Below, in pieces: positions 10,729-20,497 of a stretch of 64,000 nucleotides of DNA. The position numbers and the translations under genes are program-made. The stretch spans positions 620,001 through 684,000 of the forward strand of contig NZ_FOLW01000001.1 in NCBI RefSeq assembly GCF_900112475.1, read 5' to 3'. A model generated the notes under the pieces. It saw nothing but the letters and a program-made list of their open reading frames with translations. It had not been told where the DNA came from and searched no databases. Positions within the stretch are counted from its first letter, which is position 1. Every line of letters begins with the position of its first letter. Source of the DNA: Pragia fontium DSM 5563 = ATCC 49100 (GTDB taxonomy: Bacteria; Pseudomonadota; Gammaproteobacteria; Enterobacterales; Enterobacteriaceae).

Positions 10729-11487
10729 TTACTTAAGCAGTTCAACCACTTTATCGCTGAAGTAGTCTACGTTAAGTACGTAATCCTGCCCCATAATCTG
10801 ACCGCGACCATACCAGTTAATACCACCTAACTGTAGGCTCAAACCTTGAACATCATAATGGAACAGATATCCGGTTGAGCTGTTAAAGGTAAACTGGTTA
10901 TTCTGCATTTGTAGCAGATTAAATTGCAGGCCATTTTGATAATGGATCTGAACGCGTTCCAGATAAACCGGTGCCAATACGCCAAATAAGCGGCAGACTT
11001 CTGCACGATAGCCTTCAACAGTCAGGCCTTCCGGCAATGAGCCAGCAATCAGCGCAAACAGATCGGAGTTCGCTAATGCGATAGCCAGTTTAGTGGTTAA
11101 TGAAACCGTTAGTTTTTCCTGATTGATGGAAAACTCAGGGCCAGCATCCTTAGCTTTAGGCTTAGCCTCTTTTACTGGCTCAAGAAACTCTCCCAGGTTT
11201 GGGGCAATTAATACGCTACTGGCAATATATGCTGCGCAAGCCGTTGATTGTTCCGCGCGCTTCTCACCTAAAAACAGCGCAAACTCATTGTCTTTGGTGG
11301 CTTCAAGTTTATTGTCTTTTAAGTAGCTAGCTAAGTCAGCTTCCGTTTTTTCACCACGGACATATGCACATAATACATTCATATGGCCATCATGACGCCC
11401 ACCGCCAAAGGTTGGCGCTAATGACATCACTGCGCTTTGAATAATCGGTAACGCAGGGATAGGTAAAATATTTTTTGCTTTCTTCAT
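10729..11487 (-). CDS. uncharacterised 252-residue soluble protein
   Basis: I do not recognise the family. The product has no signal peptide and no clear membrane segment. The N-terminal part (about 1-100) has a glycine/histidine patch GGGRHDGHMN and reads as mostly helical. A Pro/Lys-rich linker at about 104-116 separates it from a C-terminal half rich in aromatic residues (YHYDVQGL..GGINWYGRG) with likely beta structure. It stands alone with its own terminator. A deaD terminator lies upstream, so it is transcribed independently. Its codon usage looks like that of neighbouring genes, so it is probably a real expressed gene of this lineage. Confidence 0.8.
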   Translation of the reverse strand: MKKAKNILPIPALPIIQSAVMSLAPTFGGGRHDGHMNVLCAYVRGEKTEADLASYLKDNKLEATKDNEFALFLGEKRAEQSTACAAYIASSVLIAPNLGEFLEPVKEAKPKAKDAGPEFSINQEKLTVSLTTKLAIALANSDLFALIAGSLPEGLTVEGYRAEVCRLFGVLAPVYLERVQIHYQNGLQFNLLQMQNNQFTFNSSTGYLFHYDVQGLSLQLGGINWYGRGQIMGQDYVLNVDYFSDKVVELLK

Positions 11488-11620
11488 GTTTGGTAATCCA
11501 TTAATAGAAGTGATTTATCGGTCTACTTTACAACGAGATCGCTACAGGACATAAATTTTCCATAAAAATGTCCTCAAAGCAGAGAGCTAAGTAAAATACC
11601 ACACTTATATAAAGTCAAAA

Positions 11621-11653
11621 AGCACCAGATGAGTTGTTCATCTGGTGCTTTTA
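11621..11653. terminator. terminator downstream of deaD
   Basis: AGCACCAGATGA (11621-11632) and TCATCTGGTGCT (11638-11649) form a perfect 12-bp stem with a 5-base loop. T runs occur on both sides (TTTTGACTTT on the minus strand, TTTTAACG on the plus). It ends deaD transcription and insulates the next minus-strand gene. Confidence 0.85.
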
Positions 11654-11706
11654 ACGTTTTATATTAAGATTTTTAGGTGAATCAACCTAAAAATGCTTAT
11701 TTTAAA

Positions 11707-13635
11707 CTACTCATTACCTGAAGTAGGACGACGACGCGGTGCACTGTTACCACCGTCACGACGTGGGCCGCGGGACTGACCATCACGGCTTGGGCCATTA
11801 CGATCGCCACGACCTGCTCCGCCACCGAATGAACGACGATCGCCATTCGAAGATGGACGACGATCACCACCACCAGCACCAGCACCGCCGCCATCACGAC
11901 GACCACCGCCACGGCGTGGTTCACTTGCTGGTGCATCACCAACAAACTGCATATTCAACGGCTTGTTAAGTACACGAGTCTTGGTAAAGTGCTGCAACAG
12001 ATCGGAAGGCATGCCTTTTGGCAGCTCAATCGTTGAGTGAGTAGCATACAATTTGATGTTACCGATATAACGGCTGCTGATATCACCTTCATTGGCAATA
12101 GCACCAACAATATGACGCACTTCAACACCATCATCACGGCCAACTTCAATGCGGTACATATCCATTTCACCCACCTCACGGCGTTCGCGACGAGGTGCTG
12201 CATCACGGTCACCGCCGCGCTCATTACGTCCATCACGCTCACGACGACCAAAGCGATCGTTACTACGATCGTCACGGTCACGAGGTTCACGACGCGGACG
12301 ACGATCGGCTGGTGCATCCGGTGGCAGAATCAATGGACGTTCGCCCTGTGCCATTTTCAGCAGAGCCGCTGCCAATGTTTCGATATCCTGCTCTTCAGCT
12401 GGCTGTAGTTTAGCCAGCAGCGCACGATACTGATCCAGATCGCTGCTCTCTAACTGCTGACTCACACGCGTGGCAAACTTCTCTAAACGACGCTTGCTTA
12501 ACAGATCGCCAGATGGCAGGTCCACTTCAGGAATGGAGATCTTCATCGTGCGTTCGATATTACGCAGTAAGCGACGCTCACGGTTCTCAACGAATAACAG
12601 CGCACGTCCTGCACGACCTGCACGGCCAGTACGGCCAATACGGTGCACGTAGGATTCTGAATCCATCGGGATATCGTAGTTAACCACTAAGCTGATGCGC
12701 TCAACGTCCAAGCCGCGAGCGGCAACGTCAGTTGCGATCAGGATATCCAGACGACCATTCTTCAGTCGTTCCAGCGTTTGCTCACGCAGCGCTTGGTTCA
12801 TATCACCATTCAATGCAGCACTGTTATAGCCGCTACGCTCTAAAGCTTCAGCAACTTCTAACGTGGCATTCTTGGTACGCACGAAAATGATCGCAGCGTC
12901 AAAATCTTCCGCTTCCAGGAAACGAACCAGCGCCTCATTCTTACGCATACCGTAAACGGTCCAGTAACTCTGACTAATGTCAGGTCTGGTCACCACGTTA
13001 GACTGGATACGAACTTCTTGTGGATCGCGCATAAAGCGACGCGTAATACGACGGATCGCTTCAGGCATGGTCGCAGAGAATAGAGCGGTCTGATGTTCAG
13101 CCGGAATCTGCGCCATAATCGTTTCAACATCTTCAATGAAGCCCATACGTAACATTTCGTCGGCTTCATCCAGAACCAGACCTTTCAATTTAGACAGGTC
13201 TAAGGTTCCACGCTTCAGGTGGTCTAACAGGCGGCCTGGGGTACCCACGACAATTTGTGGTCCTTGACGCAAAGCACGTAATTGAACGTCATAACGCTGG
13301 CCACCATAAAGGGCCACGACGCGCACGCCTGACATGTGTTTAGCATATTCGGTGCAGGCTTCTGCTACCTGAACGGCTAATTCACGGGTTGGTGCTAATA
13401 CTAAAACCTGCGGGCAGGCCATATCAGCTTGAATATTGTTAAGGAACGGCAATGCGAATGCCGCTGTTTTACCGCTACCGGTTTGCGCCATACCTAATAC
13501 ATCGCGACCGCCCAGCAGGTGGGGAATACAAGCCGACTGAATCGGGGATGGTTTTTCATAACCCATATCGGTCAGTGCTTTTAATAAAGGTGCTGATAAG
13601 CCTAAATCAGCAAAAGAGGTTTCTATCTCAGACAT
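11707..13635 (-). CDS. deaD: DEAD-box ATP-dependent RNA helicase DeaD (CsdA)
   Basis: Cold-shock RNA helicase that helps ribosome assembly and mRNA decay. Visible helicase motifs: AQTGSGKT (I), PTRELA (Ia), GTPGR (Ib), DEAD in LDEADEML (II), SAT (III), VARGLD and [11 protein letters not shown] (V, VI). The DbpA-like RNA-binding domain is at about 475-555. The C-terminal tail of about 80 residues is Arg/Gly-rich. I chose the ATG at 13635 ([13 protein letters not shown]), which has a TGAGG ribosome site and matches the E. coli start; an upstream GTG is less likely. Length 642 residues. Confidence 0.97.
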   Translation of the reverse strand: MSEIETSFADLGLSAPLLKALTDMGYEKPSPIQSACIPHLLGGRDVLGMAQTGSGKTAAFALPFLNNIQADMACPQVLVLAPTRELAVQVAEACTEYAKHMSGVRVVALYGGQRYDVQLRALRQGPQIVVGTPGRLLDHLKRGTLDLSKLKGLVLDEADEMLRMGFIEDVETIMAQIPAEHQTALFSATMPEAIRRITRRFMRDPQEVRIQSNVVTRPDISQSYWTVYGMRKNEALVRFLEAEDFDAAIIFVRTKNATLEVAEALERSGYNSAALNGDMNQALREQTLERLKNGRLDILIATDVAARGLDVERISLVVNYDIPMDSESYVHRIGRTGRAGRAGRALLFVENRERRLLRNIERTMKISIPEVDLPSGDLLSKRRLEKFATRVSQQLESSDLDQYRALLAKLQPAEEQDIETLAAALLKMAQGERPLILPPDAPADRRPRREPRDRDDRSNDRFGRRERDGRNERGGDRDAAPRRERREVGEMDMYRIEVGRDDGVEVRHIVGAIANEGDISSRYIGNIKLYATHSTIELPKGMPSDLLQHFTKTRVLNKPLNMQFVGDAPASEPRRGGGRRDGGGAGAGGGDRRPSSNGDRRSFGGGAGRGDRNGPSRDGQSRGPRRDGGNSAPRRRPTSGNE

Positions 13636-13747
13636 GTACACGTGCCTCACTAAAAATGGCGGCCAGTCTACATACCTTATTGAGAAAATACTCAGTGATT
13701 TTCATTTAAAAGTGTGAACCAGCTCAAATTAGATTAAAAAACGAACA

Positions 13748-13785
13748 GAAAAACCGCCCTTGTAAGTAGAACCTACTTAGCAAGG
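13748..13785 (-). terminator. terminator of nlpI
   Basis: On the minus strand CCTTG-C-TAAGTAG pairs with CTACTTA-CAAGG (13758-13785, one bulged base) and is followed by GGCGGTTTTT. It lies between nlpI and deaD, which share a strand, so deaD probably has its own promoter. Confidence 0.6.
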
Positions 13786-13807
13786 TCGTTTAGACGTATT
13801 CGTCAGT

Positions 13808-14695
13808 CTATTTTTTATCCGATTCTGATAGGTCGTCTTGTTCTAGCCCAAACAAGGCTAATTCCAACAGTGCATAGCGGTGCTCAACAAAGTTATGTAC
13901 ATTGTTGGCAACCGTCAGTTTGAACAACGCCACGGCGGTGTTCTTGTCCCCCAGACTCAGGTAATACTTACCTAAATAGAAGTCAGTTTCACTGAGATGC
14001 TCAGCGAGCGAAGTGTTATCCGTTGCTTCTTCCTGTAGGCGAGTAATCAGCGTTTTTTCGCTAATCTTGCCAAGGTAGAATTCCACTATATTCCAGCCCC
14101 ACGTTCCTTTTTCAGCTTTGGCGTAACGCTCTTCAAGCGCTCTTTTTGCCTTGTCTGAATCAATCTCTTTTTCGGCTAAATATAGCCATAGAGATCGGAA
14201 AGGATCGTTAGGGTCGTCATGATAAAACGCCTGCAGATCATCCTGCGCTAAAAAGTAGCGACCGCCATAATATAAGGCAATCCCTCGGTTTAAACGCGCA
14301 TAGTTATAAGTTGGATCAAGCTCTAATACAGAATCAAACGCATCATAAGCAGCATCAAAGTTGCCACCCTGCGTCAGATATATTCCCAAGTAGTTAAATG
14401 CTTCTGGAATATCAGGACGAATCATTAACGCCTGCGAAAAGTCGTTTCGCGCCAGTGCCCGTAGTCCAAGACTATCGAACAACACACCGCGTTCGTACAA
14501 TAGCTGCGCTCGCTCATCACCTGATAATACTTGGCTCGCAAGGATCTGTTCCATACGTGCCAACATCACTTCCTGTTGCAGCGTCGGCTGCAATGGAATT
14601 GCCAAAACGCCATATTTACGCCCTTCAAGGCTGCTGCATCCTGTTAACAGGATGGCTGTTGCAACGATGTAGCACCAGCGTAAAATAGGCTTCAT
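13808..14695 (-). CDS. nlpI: outer-membrane lipoprotein NlpI, TPR adaptor
   Basis: Lipoprotein with tetratricopeptide repeats that acts as adaptor for the periplasmic protease Prc and scaffolds peptidoglycan hydrolases. The signal peptide ends at lipobox L17-T-G-C20. TPR segments are visible around residues 60-165 (for example [19 protein letters not shown]). I chose the ATG at 14695 (MKPILRW), giving 295 residues against 294 in E. coli; an upstream in-frame start would put a charged extension before the signal. Lies downstream of pnp, as in E. coli. Confidence 0.95.
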   Translation of the reverse strand: MKPILRWCYIVATAILLTGCSSLEGRKYGVLAIPLQPTLQQEVMLARMEQILASQVLSGDERAQLLYERGVLFDSLGLRALARNDFSQALMIRPDIPEAFNYLGIYLTQGGNFDAAYDAFDSVLELDPTYNYARLNRGIALYYGGRYFLAQDDLQAFYHDDPNDPFRSLWLYLAEKEIDSDKAKRALEERYAKAEKGTWGWNIVEFYLGKISEKTLITRLQEEATDNTSLAEHLSETDFYLGKYYLSLGDKNTAVALFKLTVANNVHNFVEHRYALLELALFGLEQDDLSESDKK

Positions 14696-14779
14696 TTCAA
14701 CTCCCGAAGACAAACATGGGATAGGTATCCTACCATCCACTTGTTTTTACACAAGAACTCCCTGTCCCAGTCATACAAT

Positions 14780-14809
14780 CGGTGCTTTATCATCTTCAAT
14801 AAAGCACCG
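14780..14809 (-). terminator. stem-loop after pnp
   Basis: CGGTGCTTTAT (14780-14790) pairs perfectly with ATAAAGCACCG (14799-14809) around an 8-base loop, about 35 bases after the pnp stop. The minus-strand tail is only mildly T-rich (GATTGTATG), so this may be an inefficient terminator or an RNA-stabilising hairpin. Confidence 0.55.
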
Positions 14810-14842
14810 TGTCATTGCTTACGGCTACAGTAGCGACCGCAA

Positions 14843-16960
14843 TTACTCTTCGGATGCAGCTGGCGCGTCCTGAGCTGGTGCATTCGCTTCTTTAATGCTT
14901 AAGCGAATACGGCCCTGACGGTCAACTTCCATCACTTTAACCTGAACTTCCTGACCCATTTGCAGGTAGTCAGATACTTTCTCTACGCGCTTGTCAGCGA
15001 TTTGAGAAATATGTACTAAACCTTCTTTACCACCAACGATAGAAACGAAGGCACCGAAGTCAACAATACGAGTAACCTTACCAGCATACACGCGATTCAC
15101 TTCAACATCAGCGGTGATCTCTTCGATACGGCTGATAGCATGTTTCGCTTTGTCGCCGTCAGTCGCTGCAATCTTCACTGTACCGTCATCTTCAATTTCA
15201 ATGGTAGTGCCAGTTTCTTCAGTCAGTGCACGAATAACCGCACCACCTTTACCGATCACATCCTTGATTTTCTCAGGGTTGATCTTGATGGTGTGAATAC
15301 GTGGAGCAAACTGGGAAATATCACCGCGCGGTGCAGAAATCGCCTGTTCCATCACGCCAAGAATGTGCAAACGTGCACCCTTAGCCTGACTCAGAGCCGC
15401 TTTCATGATCTCGCGAGTAATACCTTCAATTTTGATGTCCATTTGCAGAGCAGAAATACCTTCACGGCTACCGGCTACTTTAAAGTCCATATCGCCCAGA
15501 TGATCTTCATCACCCAGAATATCAGACAGAACAACAAAGTTTGTCTCGTCTTTAACCAGACCCATTGCGATACCCGCAACGGCAGCTTTAATCGGTACAC
15601 CTGCATCCATCAGAGCCAGTGATGCGCCACATACGGAAGCCATCGACGATGAACCGTTAGATTCAGTAATTTCTGATACCACACGAACGGTATATGGGAA
15701 ATCAGCCTGATCTGGCATCACTGCCAGCACGCCGCGCTTCGCTAAACGACCGTGACCAATTTCACGACGCTTAGGTGAACCCACCATACCGGTTTCCCCT
15801 ACGGAGTACGGAGGGAAGTTGTAGTGGAACAGGAAGCTGTCGGTACGTTCACCGGTCAGTTCATCGATGTTCTGAGCATCGCGAGCCGTACCTAGGGTAG
15901 CAACAACCAGCGCCTGAGTTTCACCACGAGTAAACAGAGCAGAACCATGGGTGCGAGGTAATACGCCAGTACGCACATCCAGACCGCGAATCATATCTTT
16001 TTCACGACCGTCGATACGTGGCTCACCGCGTAATACGCGACTACGAACAACATTCTTCTCGATGCTGCTCAGCATATCGCCGACTTCGCTTTGGTTTAAA
16101 TCAGGATTGCCAGCAATCAACGCTTCGATAACGTCAGTTTTGATAACGCCGATTTGTGCATAACGCTCTTGCTTATCGGTGATACGGTAAGCATCACCTA
16201 AACGGCCAGCGGCCAGCGCTTCAACCTGTGCATATAGCGCCTGATTGATTTCAGGTGACTGCCATTCCCACTTCGGTTTACCTGCTTCAGCAACCAGCGC
16301 ATTGATGTTATCAATAACGATCTGCTGTTGTTCATGACCGAACATCACCGCACCGAGCATTTGCTCTTCGCTCAGGAGTTCAGCTTCTGATTCAACCATC
16401 AGAACCGCACTTTGAGTACCAGCAACAACCAGATCCAGACGGCTTTCTTTCAGCTCATCCATGGTTGGGTTCAGTACATATTGATCGTTAATGAAACCAA
16501 CGCGGGCTGCACCAATAGGACCGTTAAATGGAATACCTGACAGCGACAGGGCAGCTGAGGTACCAATCATGGCCACGATATCCGGGCTAACTTGTGGATT
16601 CACAGAAACAACGGTAGCGATAACCTGAACTTCATTCAGGAAACCTTCAGGGAACAGTGGACGAACAGGACGGTCAATCAAACGCGCGATCAGCGTTTCA
16701 CCTTCGCTAGGACGACCTTCACGACGGAAGAAGCCACCAGGGATACGGCCGGCAGCATAAGTACGCTCTTGATAATTTACGGTTAGTGGGAAGAAACTTT
16801 GACCTTCTTTGGCTTTTTTCGCCCCAACAACGGTAACAAATACCGCGGTGTCATCAACATTAACCATTACAGCGGCAGTTGCCTGACGCGCCATCATACC
16901 GGTTTCTAACGTCACGGTATGTTGACCATATTTGAATTTACGAACGATCGGATTCAGCAA
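14843..16960 (-). CDS. pnp: polyribonucleotide nucleotidyltransferase (PNPase)
   Basis: Phosphorolytic 3'-5' exoribonuclease and degradosome component. Domain order: RNase PH 1 (about 1-215), helical linker, RNase PH 2 (about 310-545, with [17 protein letters not shown]), KH domain ([16 protein letters not shown]) and S1 domain ([13 protein letters not shown]) near the C-terminus. I place the start at the TTG at 16960 ([13 protein letters not shown]), preceded by AAGGA, because this is the family N-terminus; it gives 705 residues. An ATG five codons upstream at 16975 is the alternative. The C-terminal tail is shorter than in E. coli (711). Confidence 0.96.
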   Translation of the reverse strand: MLNPIVRKFKYGQHTVTLETGMMARQATAAVMVNVDDTAVFVTVVGAKKAKEGQSFFPLTVNYQERTYAAGRIPGGFFRREGRPSEGETLIARLIDRPVRPLFPEGFLNEVQVIATVVSVNPQVSPDIVAMIGTSAALSLSGIPFNGPIGAARVGFINDQYVLNPTMDELKESRLDLVVAGTQSAVLMVESEAELLSEEQMLGAVMFGHEQQQIVIDNINALVAEAGKPKWEWQSPEINQALYAQVEALAAGRLGDAYRITDKQERYAQIGVIKTDVIEALIAGNPDLNQSEVGDMLSSIEKNVVRSRVLRGEPRIDGREKDMIRGLDVRTGVLPRTHGSALFTRGETQALVVATLGTARDAQNIDELTGERTDSFLFHYNFPPYSVGETGMVGSPKRREIGHGRLAKRGVLAVMPDQADFPYTVRVVSEITESNGSSSMASVCGASLALMDAGVPIKAAVAGIAMGLVKDETNFVVLSDILGDEDHLGDMDFKVAGSREGISALQMDIKIEGITREIMKAALSQAKGARLHILGVMEQAISAPRGDISQFAPRIHTIKINPEKIKDVIGKGGAVIRALTEETGTTIEIEDDGTVKIAATDGDKAKHAISRIEEITADVEVNRVYAGKVTRIVDFGAFVSIVGGKEGLVHISQIADKRVEKVSDYLQMGQEVQVKVMEVDRQGRIRLSIKEANAPAQDAPAASEE

Positions 16961-17201
16961 ACGATTTTCCTTCATTTTTATGATTAGCCAGCCGGGCATC
17001 TTTGCCGGCAGCGGGCTCACTTTAACTTACTCTTCTGACTGCATCCTCGCGACTAATGAAAATATTGTTTAACTAACAAACGACGCCATCACTTTTAATG
17101 GCAATTATTGTCAATACTTTCATTAGCCGCGCGAACCTCTGCACCAGAAGCCCCCAAGAACTCATGTTCTATGATACTGCTATTTATCATCTAATCCTAG
17201 A

Positions 17202-17229
17202 AGAAAGGGGCCATAATTGGCCCCTTTCT
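17202..17229. terminator. stem-loop between rpsO and pnp
   Basis: AGAAAGGGGCCA (17202-17213) and TGGCCCCTTTCT (17218-17229) form a perfect 12-bp stem with a 4-base loop, 16 bases after the rpsO stop. There is no long T run on either side. In E. coli the equivalent hairpin acts as the partial rpsO terminator where RNase E processing also occurs, and the small RNA SraG is encoded antisense in this spacer. Confidence 0.65.
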
Positions 17230-17245
17230 CCTGAAACTCATCGAC

Positions 17246-17515
17246 TTAGCGACGCAGACCCAGACTGGCAATCAGTTGAGTATAACGTGAGCTGTCTTTA
17301 CGCTTCAGATAGTCCAGCAACTTACGGCGCTGAGAAACCATGCGCAGTAGACCACGACGGCTGTGGTGATCTTTTTTGTGCTCGGAGAAGTGACCTTGCA
17401 GGTGATTGATTTGTGCAGTCAGCAGAGCAACCTGTACTTCAGGTGAACCGCTGTCGTTTGCACCACGACCATACTCAGCAACGATTTTAGCTTTCGCTTC
17501 AACGCTTAGAGACAT
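17246..17515 (-). CDS. rpsO: 30S ribosomal protein uS15
   Basis: Primary 16S rRNA-binding protein S15, here 89 residues as in E. coli. Conserved segments are TGSPEVQ-like ([15 protein letters not shown]), [12 protein letters not shown] and the C-terminal SLGLRR. I chose the ATG at 17515 ([10 protein letters not shown]); the in-frame upstream start would add ten unconserved residues. pnp follows downstream as in E. coli, but truB, its usual upstream neighbour, is about 8 kb away because of the inserted cluster. Confidence 0.97.
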   Translation of the reverse strand: MSLSVEAKAKIVAEYGRGANDSGSPEVQVALLTAQINHLQGHFSEHKKDHHSRRGLLRMVSQRRKLLDYLKRKDSSRYTQLIASLGLRR

Positions 17516-17942
17516 TATAGAACTCCAATTCTTGGGAATAAACAAAACAGGCGCCGATCTCTAATTCAGCCACCCAATACATAAGCCGACGTATACTACT
17601 CCGCTCCCCGCCAGATAGCAAGAGAACCGCCTTAGTCCCGGCCAAATAAATTTAGTCAACCGGGTAAGGGAAACGCCCCAAAGGCTTATGTATTCTGGTT
17701 AGTATAGTCAATAAATCCATATTAAGAAAAAAGCGTAACAAATAGCCACAAAAAACCATCACTTGCCGCTTTTAATCCAACAGGTTGGCGGGTATTATCT
17801 ATCGCTCCCTGATATCTGCTATTGGTGGATTTTTGTCAGGGAACCATTGGCCTAAAAAAACTAAAGATAAATTTATTATTAATATGGATTTGGTCAATAC
17901 TTTGAGTTGACCATAAACTCCTTAAGGAAAGAGAAACATATA
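17516..17942. other. divergent intergenic region between rpsO and the inserted cluster
   Basis: No gene seen. The rpsO-proximal 180 bases are GC-richer and contain a likely rpsO promoter and a 12-bp inverted repeat with 95-base spacing (17576-17587 and 17683-17694). The remainder is AT-rich and must hold the promoter for the plus-strand membrane-protein gene starting at 17943. Confidence 0.6.
17593..17621 (-). promoter_or_regulatory. candidate rpsO promoter
   Basis: On the minus strand TTGCTA (17616-17621) and TAGTAT (17593-17598) are 17 bases apart. Transcription would start near 17586, leaving a leader of about 70 bases, enough for the S15 pseudoknot operator known upstream of rpsO in E. 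coli. The boxes are only moderate matches. Confidence 0.45.
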
Positions 17943-18767
17943 ATGACTCAACAACAAGACCCACATAATCCCTACACTCCTCCAGAATCCAGCGTTGATG
18001 ACGTAGCTGTCGCGACCAATAATGAAAACGAAGTCTTTGTACCCGGCGGTCAAGCTGTTCCTGCTGGCGAAGGCGTAAACTGGATCGGCCAGGCATGGAA
18101 CTTCATGAAACCTAAATTAGGTATGTGGGTTCTGTTAGGCGTGATTCTGTTCGTTATCATGATGATTATCCAGTTCATTCCATTTTTGAATATTCTGGCA
18201 ACGCTGATCATGCCGGTGTTTATCGGCGGCATTATGGCACTGTGTGAAAAACAGCGTACTACTGGTGAATTCGATCTCGGTCTGCTTTTCTCTGGTTTCC
18301 AGAAGAACGCAGGTTCACTGATTGGCGTTGGCGCAGTCATGTTCGGTGTGATGATTTTGTCCCTCATCGTCATGTTCGTGGTGGGTGGTAGCGCATTGTT
18401 TGCTTTAGCCATGAGTGCTGAAACTGGAAGCGACCCATCAATGGCATTAACCGGTGCCAGCACAGGTATGATGTTCTTAGCCTTCCTGCTAATGTTTGTT
18501 ATTTACATGGTAGGTTACGCGTTAACCTGGTTTGCTCCTGCTTTAATCGTTATTCATAACCTGACTCTGGGTCAGGCTATTTCGATGAGCCTGTCTGCGG
18601 TTAAGAAAAATATCCTACCTGGTCTGCTGTACTTCATTGTACTGGGTATCGTTATGACGATTTCAGTGTTGCCTTTAGGTTTAGGTCTGTTAATTACTAT
18701 GCCTCTCATGTTGGCAACCTACTACACCAGCTACCGTAGTCTGTTTATTGCTAACGCCAAGCAATAA
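17943..18767 (+). CDS. BPSS1780-type integral membrane protein
   Basis: Polytopic membrane protein of 274 residues, of the uncharacterised BPSS1780-like group as far as I can recognise it. A polar, Pro/Gln-rich N-terminus of about 50 residues precedes roughly six membrane segments, starting with MWVLLGVILFVIMMIIQFI. A conserved-looking soluble stretch CEKQRTTGEFDLGLLFSGFQ lies between segments. I use the ATG at 17943 (MTQQQDPHNPYTPP), with AAGGA upstream, rather than an in-frame TTG 12 codons earlier. It is followed by a terminator and then the RDD gene, so it may be functionally tied to the downstream cluster, but that is inference. Confidence 0.8.
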   Translation: MTQQQDPHNPYTPPESSVDDVAVATNNENEVFVPGGQAVPAGEGVNWIGQAWNFMKPKLGMWVLLGVILFVIMMIIQFIPFLNILATLIMPVFIGGIMALCEKQRTTGEFDLGLLFSGFQKNAGSLIGVGAVMFGVMILSLIVMFVVGGSALFALAMSAETGSDPSMALTGASTGMMFLAFLLMFVIYMVGYALTWFAPALIVIHNLTLGQAISMSLSAVKKNILPGLLYFIVLGIVMTISVLPLGLGLLITMPLMLATYYTSYRSLFIANAKQ

Positions 18768-18776
18768 TTAAGAGAT

Positions 18777-18803
18777 AAAGCCGGGTACGTTGCCCGGCTT
18801 TAA
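18777..18803 (+). terminator. terminator between the membrane-protein gene and the RDD gene
   Basis: AAAGCCGGG (18777-18785) pairs with CCCGGCTTT (18793-18801) and runs into TAATATT. It sits 10 bases after one stop codon and ends 6 bases before the RDD start codon, so downstream expression needs read-through or a promoter inside the upstream gene. Confidence 0.75.
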
Positions 18804-18809
18804 TATTCT

Positions 18810-19502
18810 ATGCTGGATACCGTTTGTGATATTACTACCCCCGAGTTAATTGAAATCCGCTTACATCCCGCCGGATTTTTACCTCGCGGTTTTGCCTTTC
18901 TGATCGATACTGCTCTACGCTGGTGCCTTATCGCTCTGATTGCGATCCCGACACTTATGTTTGATGACGTTGGTCTTGGCCTGTTTTTAATTTGCCTCTT
19001 CTTAATTGAGTGGTTTTACCCGGTGTTTTTTGAAGTGTTATTTAACGGAAAAACCCCCGGTAAACGCCTGCTTGGTCTGAAAGTCATACACGATAACGGA
19101 ACACCTATTGGCCTGAGTGCCTCGATTATCCGTAATTTCCTACGCTTCGCTGACTTTTTCCCGTTGTTCTATCTTTTTGGCCTGATATCGATGTTGGTTA
19201 ATAAACAATTTCGTCGTCTGGGAGATATTGTCGCCGGCACACTGGTTGTTTATAGCGTTCCTTACACCGCTAAGTTTACCGTTCCTGAAGCTACGCCCAT
19301 TCCGCCTGATTTCCCACTATCAAGAGAAACCCAAAAAATCGTGGTGACATTTGCGGAACGAACGCCCGGCTTAACCAAACCGCGTCAGGAAGAATTGGCT
19401 GCGCTGCTACCTACGCTGTCCCAGACATCCCATACCGAAGAACCTCAGGGAGCAACCCGGTTGATCGGCATCGCCAACTTTTTAATAGGTCGTAAGCCAT
19501 GA
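18810..19502 (+). CDS. RDD-family membrane protein
   Basis: RDD-family protein, named for conserved Arg-Asp-Asp residues; function generally unknown. The N-terminal half carries the domain: PRGFAFLIDTALR (R and D), FNGKTPGKRLLGLKV, SIIRNFLRFADFFP and QFRRLGDIVAGTLVV, with about three membrane segments. The C-terminal 80 residues are soluble. The ATG at 18810 lacks a clear ribosome site and lies just after a terminator hairpin. It overlaps the next gene by 4 bases (ATGA). First gene of the RDD/SpoIIM/DUF4129/DUF4350/MoxR/DUF58 cluster. Confidence 0.85.
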   Translation: MLDTVCDITTPELIEIRLHPAGFLPRGFAFLIDTALRWCLIALIAIPTLMFDDVGLGLFLICLFLIEWFYPVFFEVLFNGKTPGKRLLGLKVIHDNGTPIGLSASIIRNFLRFADFFPLFYLFGLISMLVNKQFRRLGDIVAGTLVVYSVPYTAKFTVPEATPIPPDFPLSRETQKIVVTFAERTPGLTKPRQEELAALLPTLSQTSHTEEPQGATRLIGIANFLIGRKP

Positions 19503-20497
19503 AGCAGGAGCGCTTTGAGGTACTACATCAGGTTGAATGGACGGCTTTTGAGAACTGGCTTAACTATCGTCAAAAGCCGATAAAAAATTATGATGCTCAA
19601 ACAGCGCAATCCATTTTTGCCAATCATGATATGCCCCACCGCTACCGCAATATTTGCCAACATCTGGCCATTGCCCGTGACCGAGGCTATAGCCTGCTGT
19701 TAATCGATCGACTACACAATATGGTGCAGCAGGGTCACGATATTCTTTACAGTGCCAACAGCGGCCTTAGCCAAAGAATGATGAATTATGCCGCTGGGGG
19801 ATTTGCTGCCGACCTGCGGGCCAATCTACGCTGGGTGATGCTATCCATGTTTCTGATTATGGCACCCTGGATCATTATGATGATTGTCGTGCGATTATGG
19901 CCCGACTTTATCTATGTGATTATGTCACCGGATAGCGTGTATCAGATGGATGAAATGTACAGCGGTGATGATGCTTTTGACTATGGTGCCAGCATTCTTC
20001 GTGATGCCGGTTCCAACTGGAAAATGTTCGGCTTCTATATTTACAACAATATTAGTATCGCTTTTCAGGCCTTTGCTGGCGGATTGCTGGCCGGATTAGG
20101 CACGATTTATACCCTAATATTTAACGGCGTACATATGGGGGCCGTTGAAGCTCGCCTGATCAATATTGGTGCTGGCCGCAACTTCTACTCTTTTGTCAGC
20201 GGCCATAGTGCTTTTGAAATTGGCGGTATTATCATTTCTGGCGCAACAGGGCTAAAACTGGGCTGGAGTTTAATCGTTCCCGGTCGTCTAAGCCGTCCCG
20301 ATTCTCTGAGAATCACCGCCCGTTCAGTATTAGGCCTGCTCTGCGGTAGCGGAGTTATGCTCTTAATCGCAGCGATGATTGAAGCATTCTGGTCACCCCA
20401 TAACTTCCCACTCGCCATTAAAATTGGCGCAGGCCTATTCAACCTACTGTTGTTGTTAGGCTATTTTATCTTTACAGGGCGTCGCCATGCAGCTTGA
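19499..20497 (+). CDS. stage II sporulation protein M-like membrane protein (SpoIIM/DUF95)
   Basis: 332-residue membrane protein of the SpoIIM-like (COG1300, DUF95) family. A soluble helical N-terminus of about 110 residues is followed by roughly five membrane segments. The family-typical stretches are FYIYNNISIAFQAFAGGLLAGLGTIYTLIFNGVHMGAV and FVSGHSAFEIGGIIISGATGLKLG. The organism does not sporulate; the family is widespread in non-sporulating bacteria beside MoxR genes. The start overlaps the RDD gene by 4 bases and the end overlaps the next gene by 11. Confidence 0.87.
   Translation: MKQERFEVLHQVEWTAFENWLNYRQKPIKNYDAQTAQSIFANHDMPHRYRNICQHLAIARDRGYSLLLIDRLHNMVQQGHDILYSANSGLSQRMMNYAAGGFAADLRANLRWVMLSMFLIMAPWIIMMIVVRLWPDFIYVIMSPDSVYQMDEMYSGDDAFDYGASILRDAGSNWKMFGFYIYNNISIAFQAFAGGLLAGLGTIYTLIFNGVHMGAVEARLINIGAGRNFYSFVSGHSAFEIGGIIISGATGLKLGWSLIVPGRLSRPDSLRITARSVLGLLCGSGVMLLIAAMIEAFWSPHNFPLAIKIGAGLFNLLLLLGYFIFTGRRHAA

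Noticed and set aside
12037-12433. Plus-strand frames opposite the deaD tail
   Set aside because: They arise from the Arg/Gly/Asp-rich C-terminal tail of DeaD read backwards, and overlap each other in all frames.
17098-17409. Plus-strand 103-codon frame across the pnp-rpsO spacer
   Set aside because: Half of it is antisense to rpsO and the rest covers the intergenic hairpin; no ribosome site or recognisable product.
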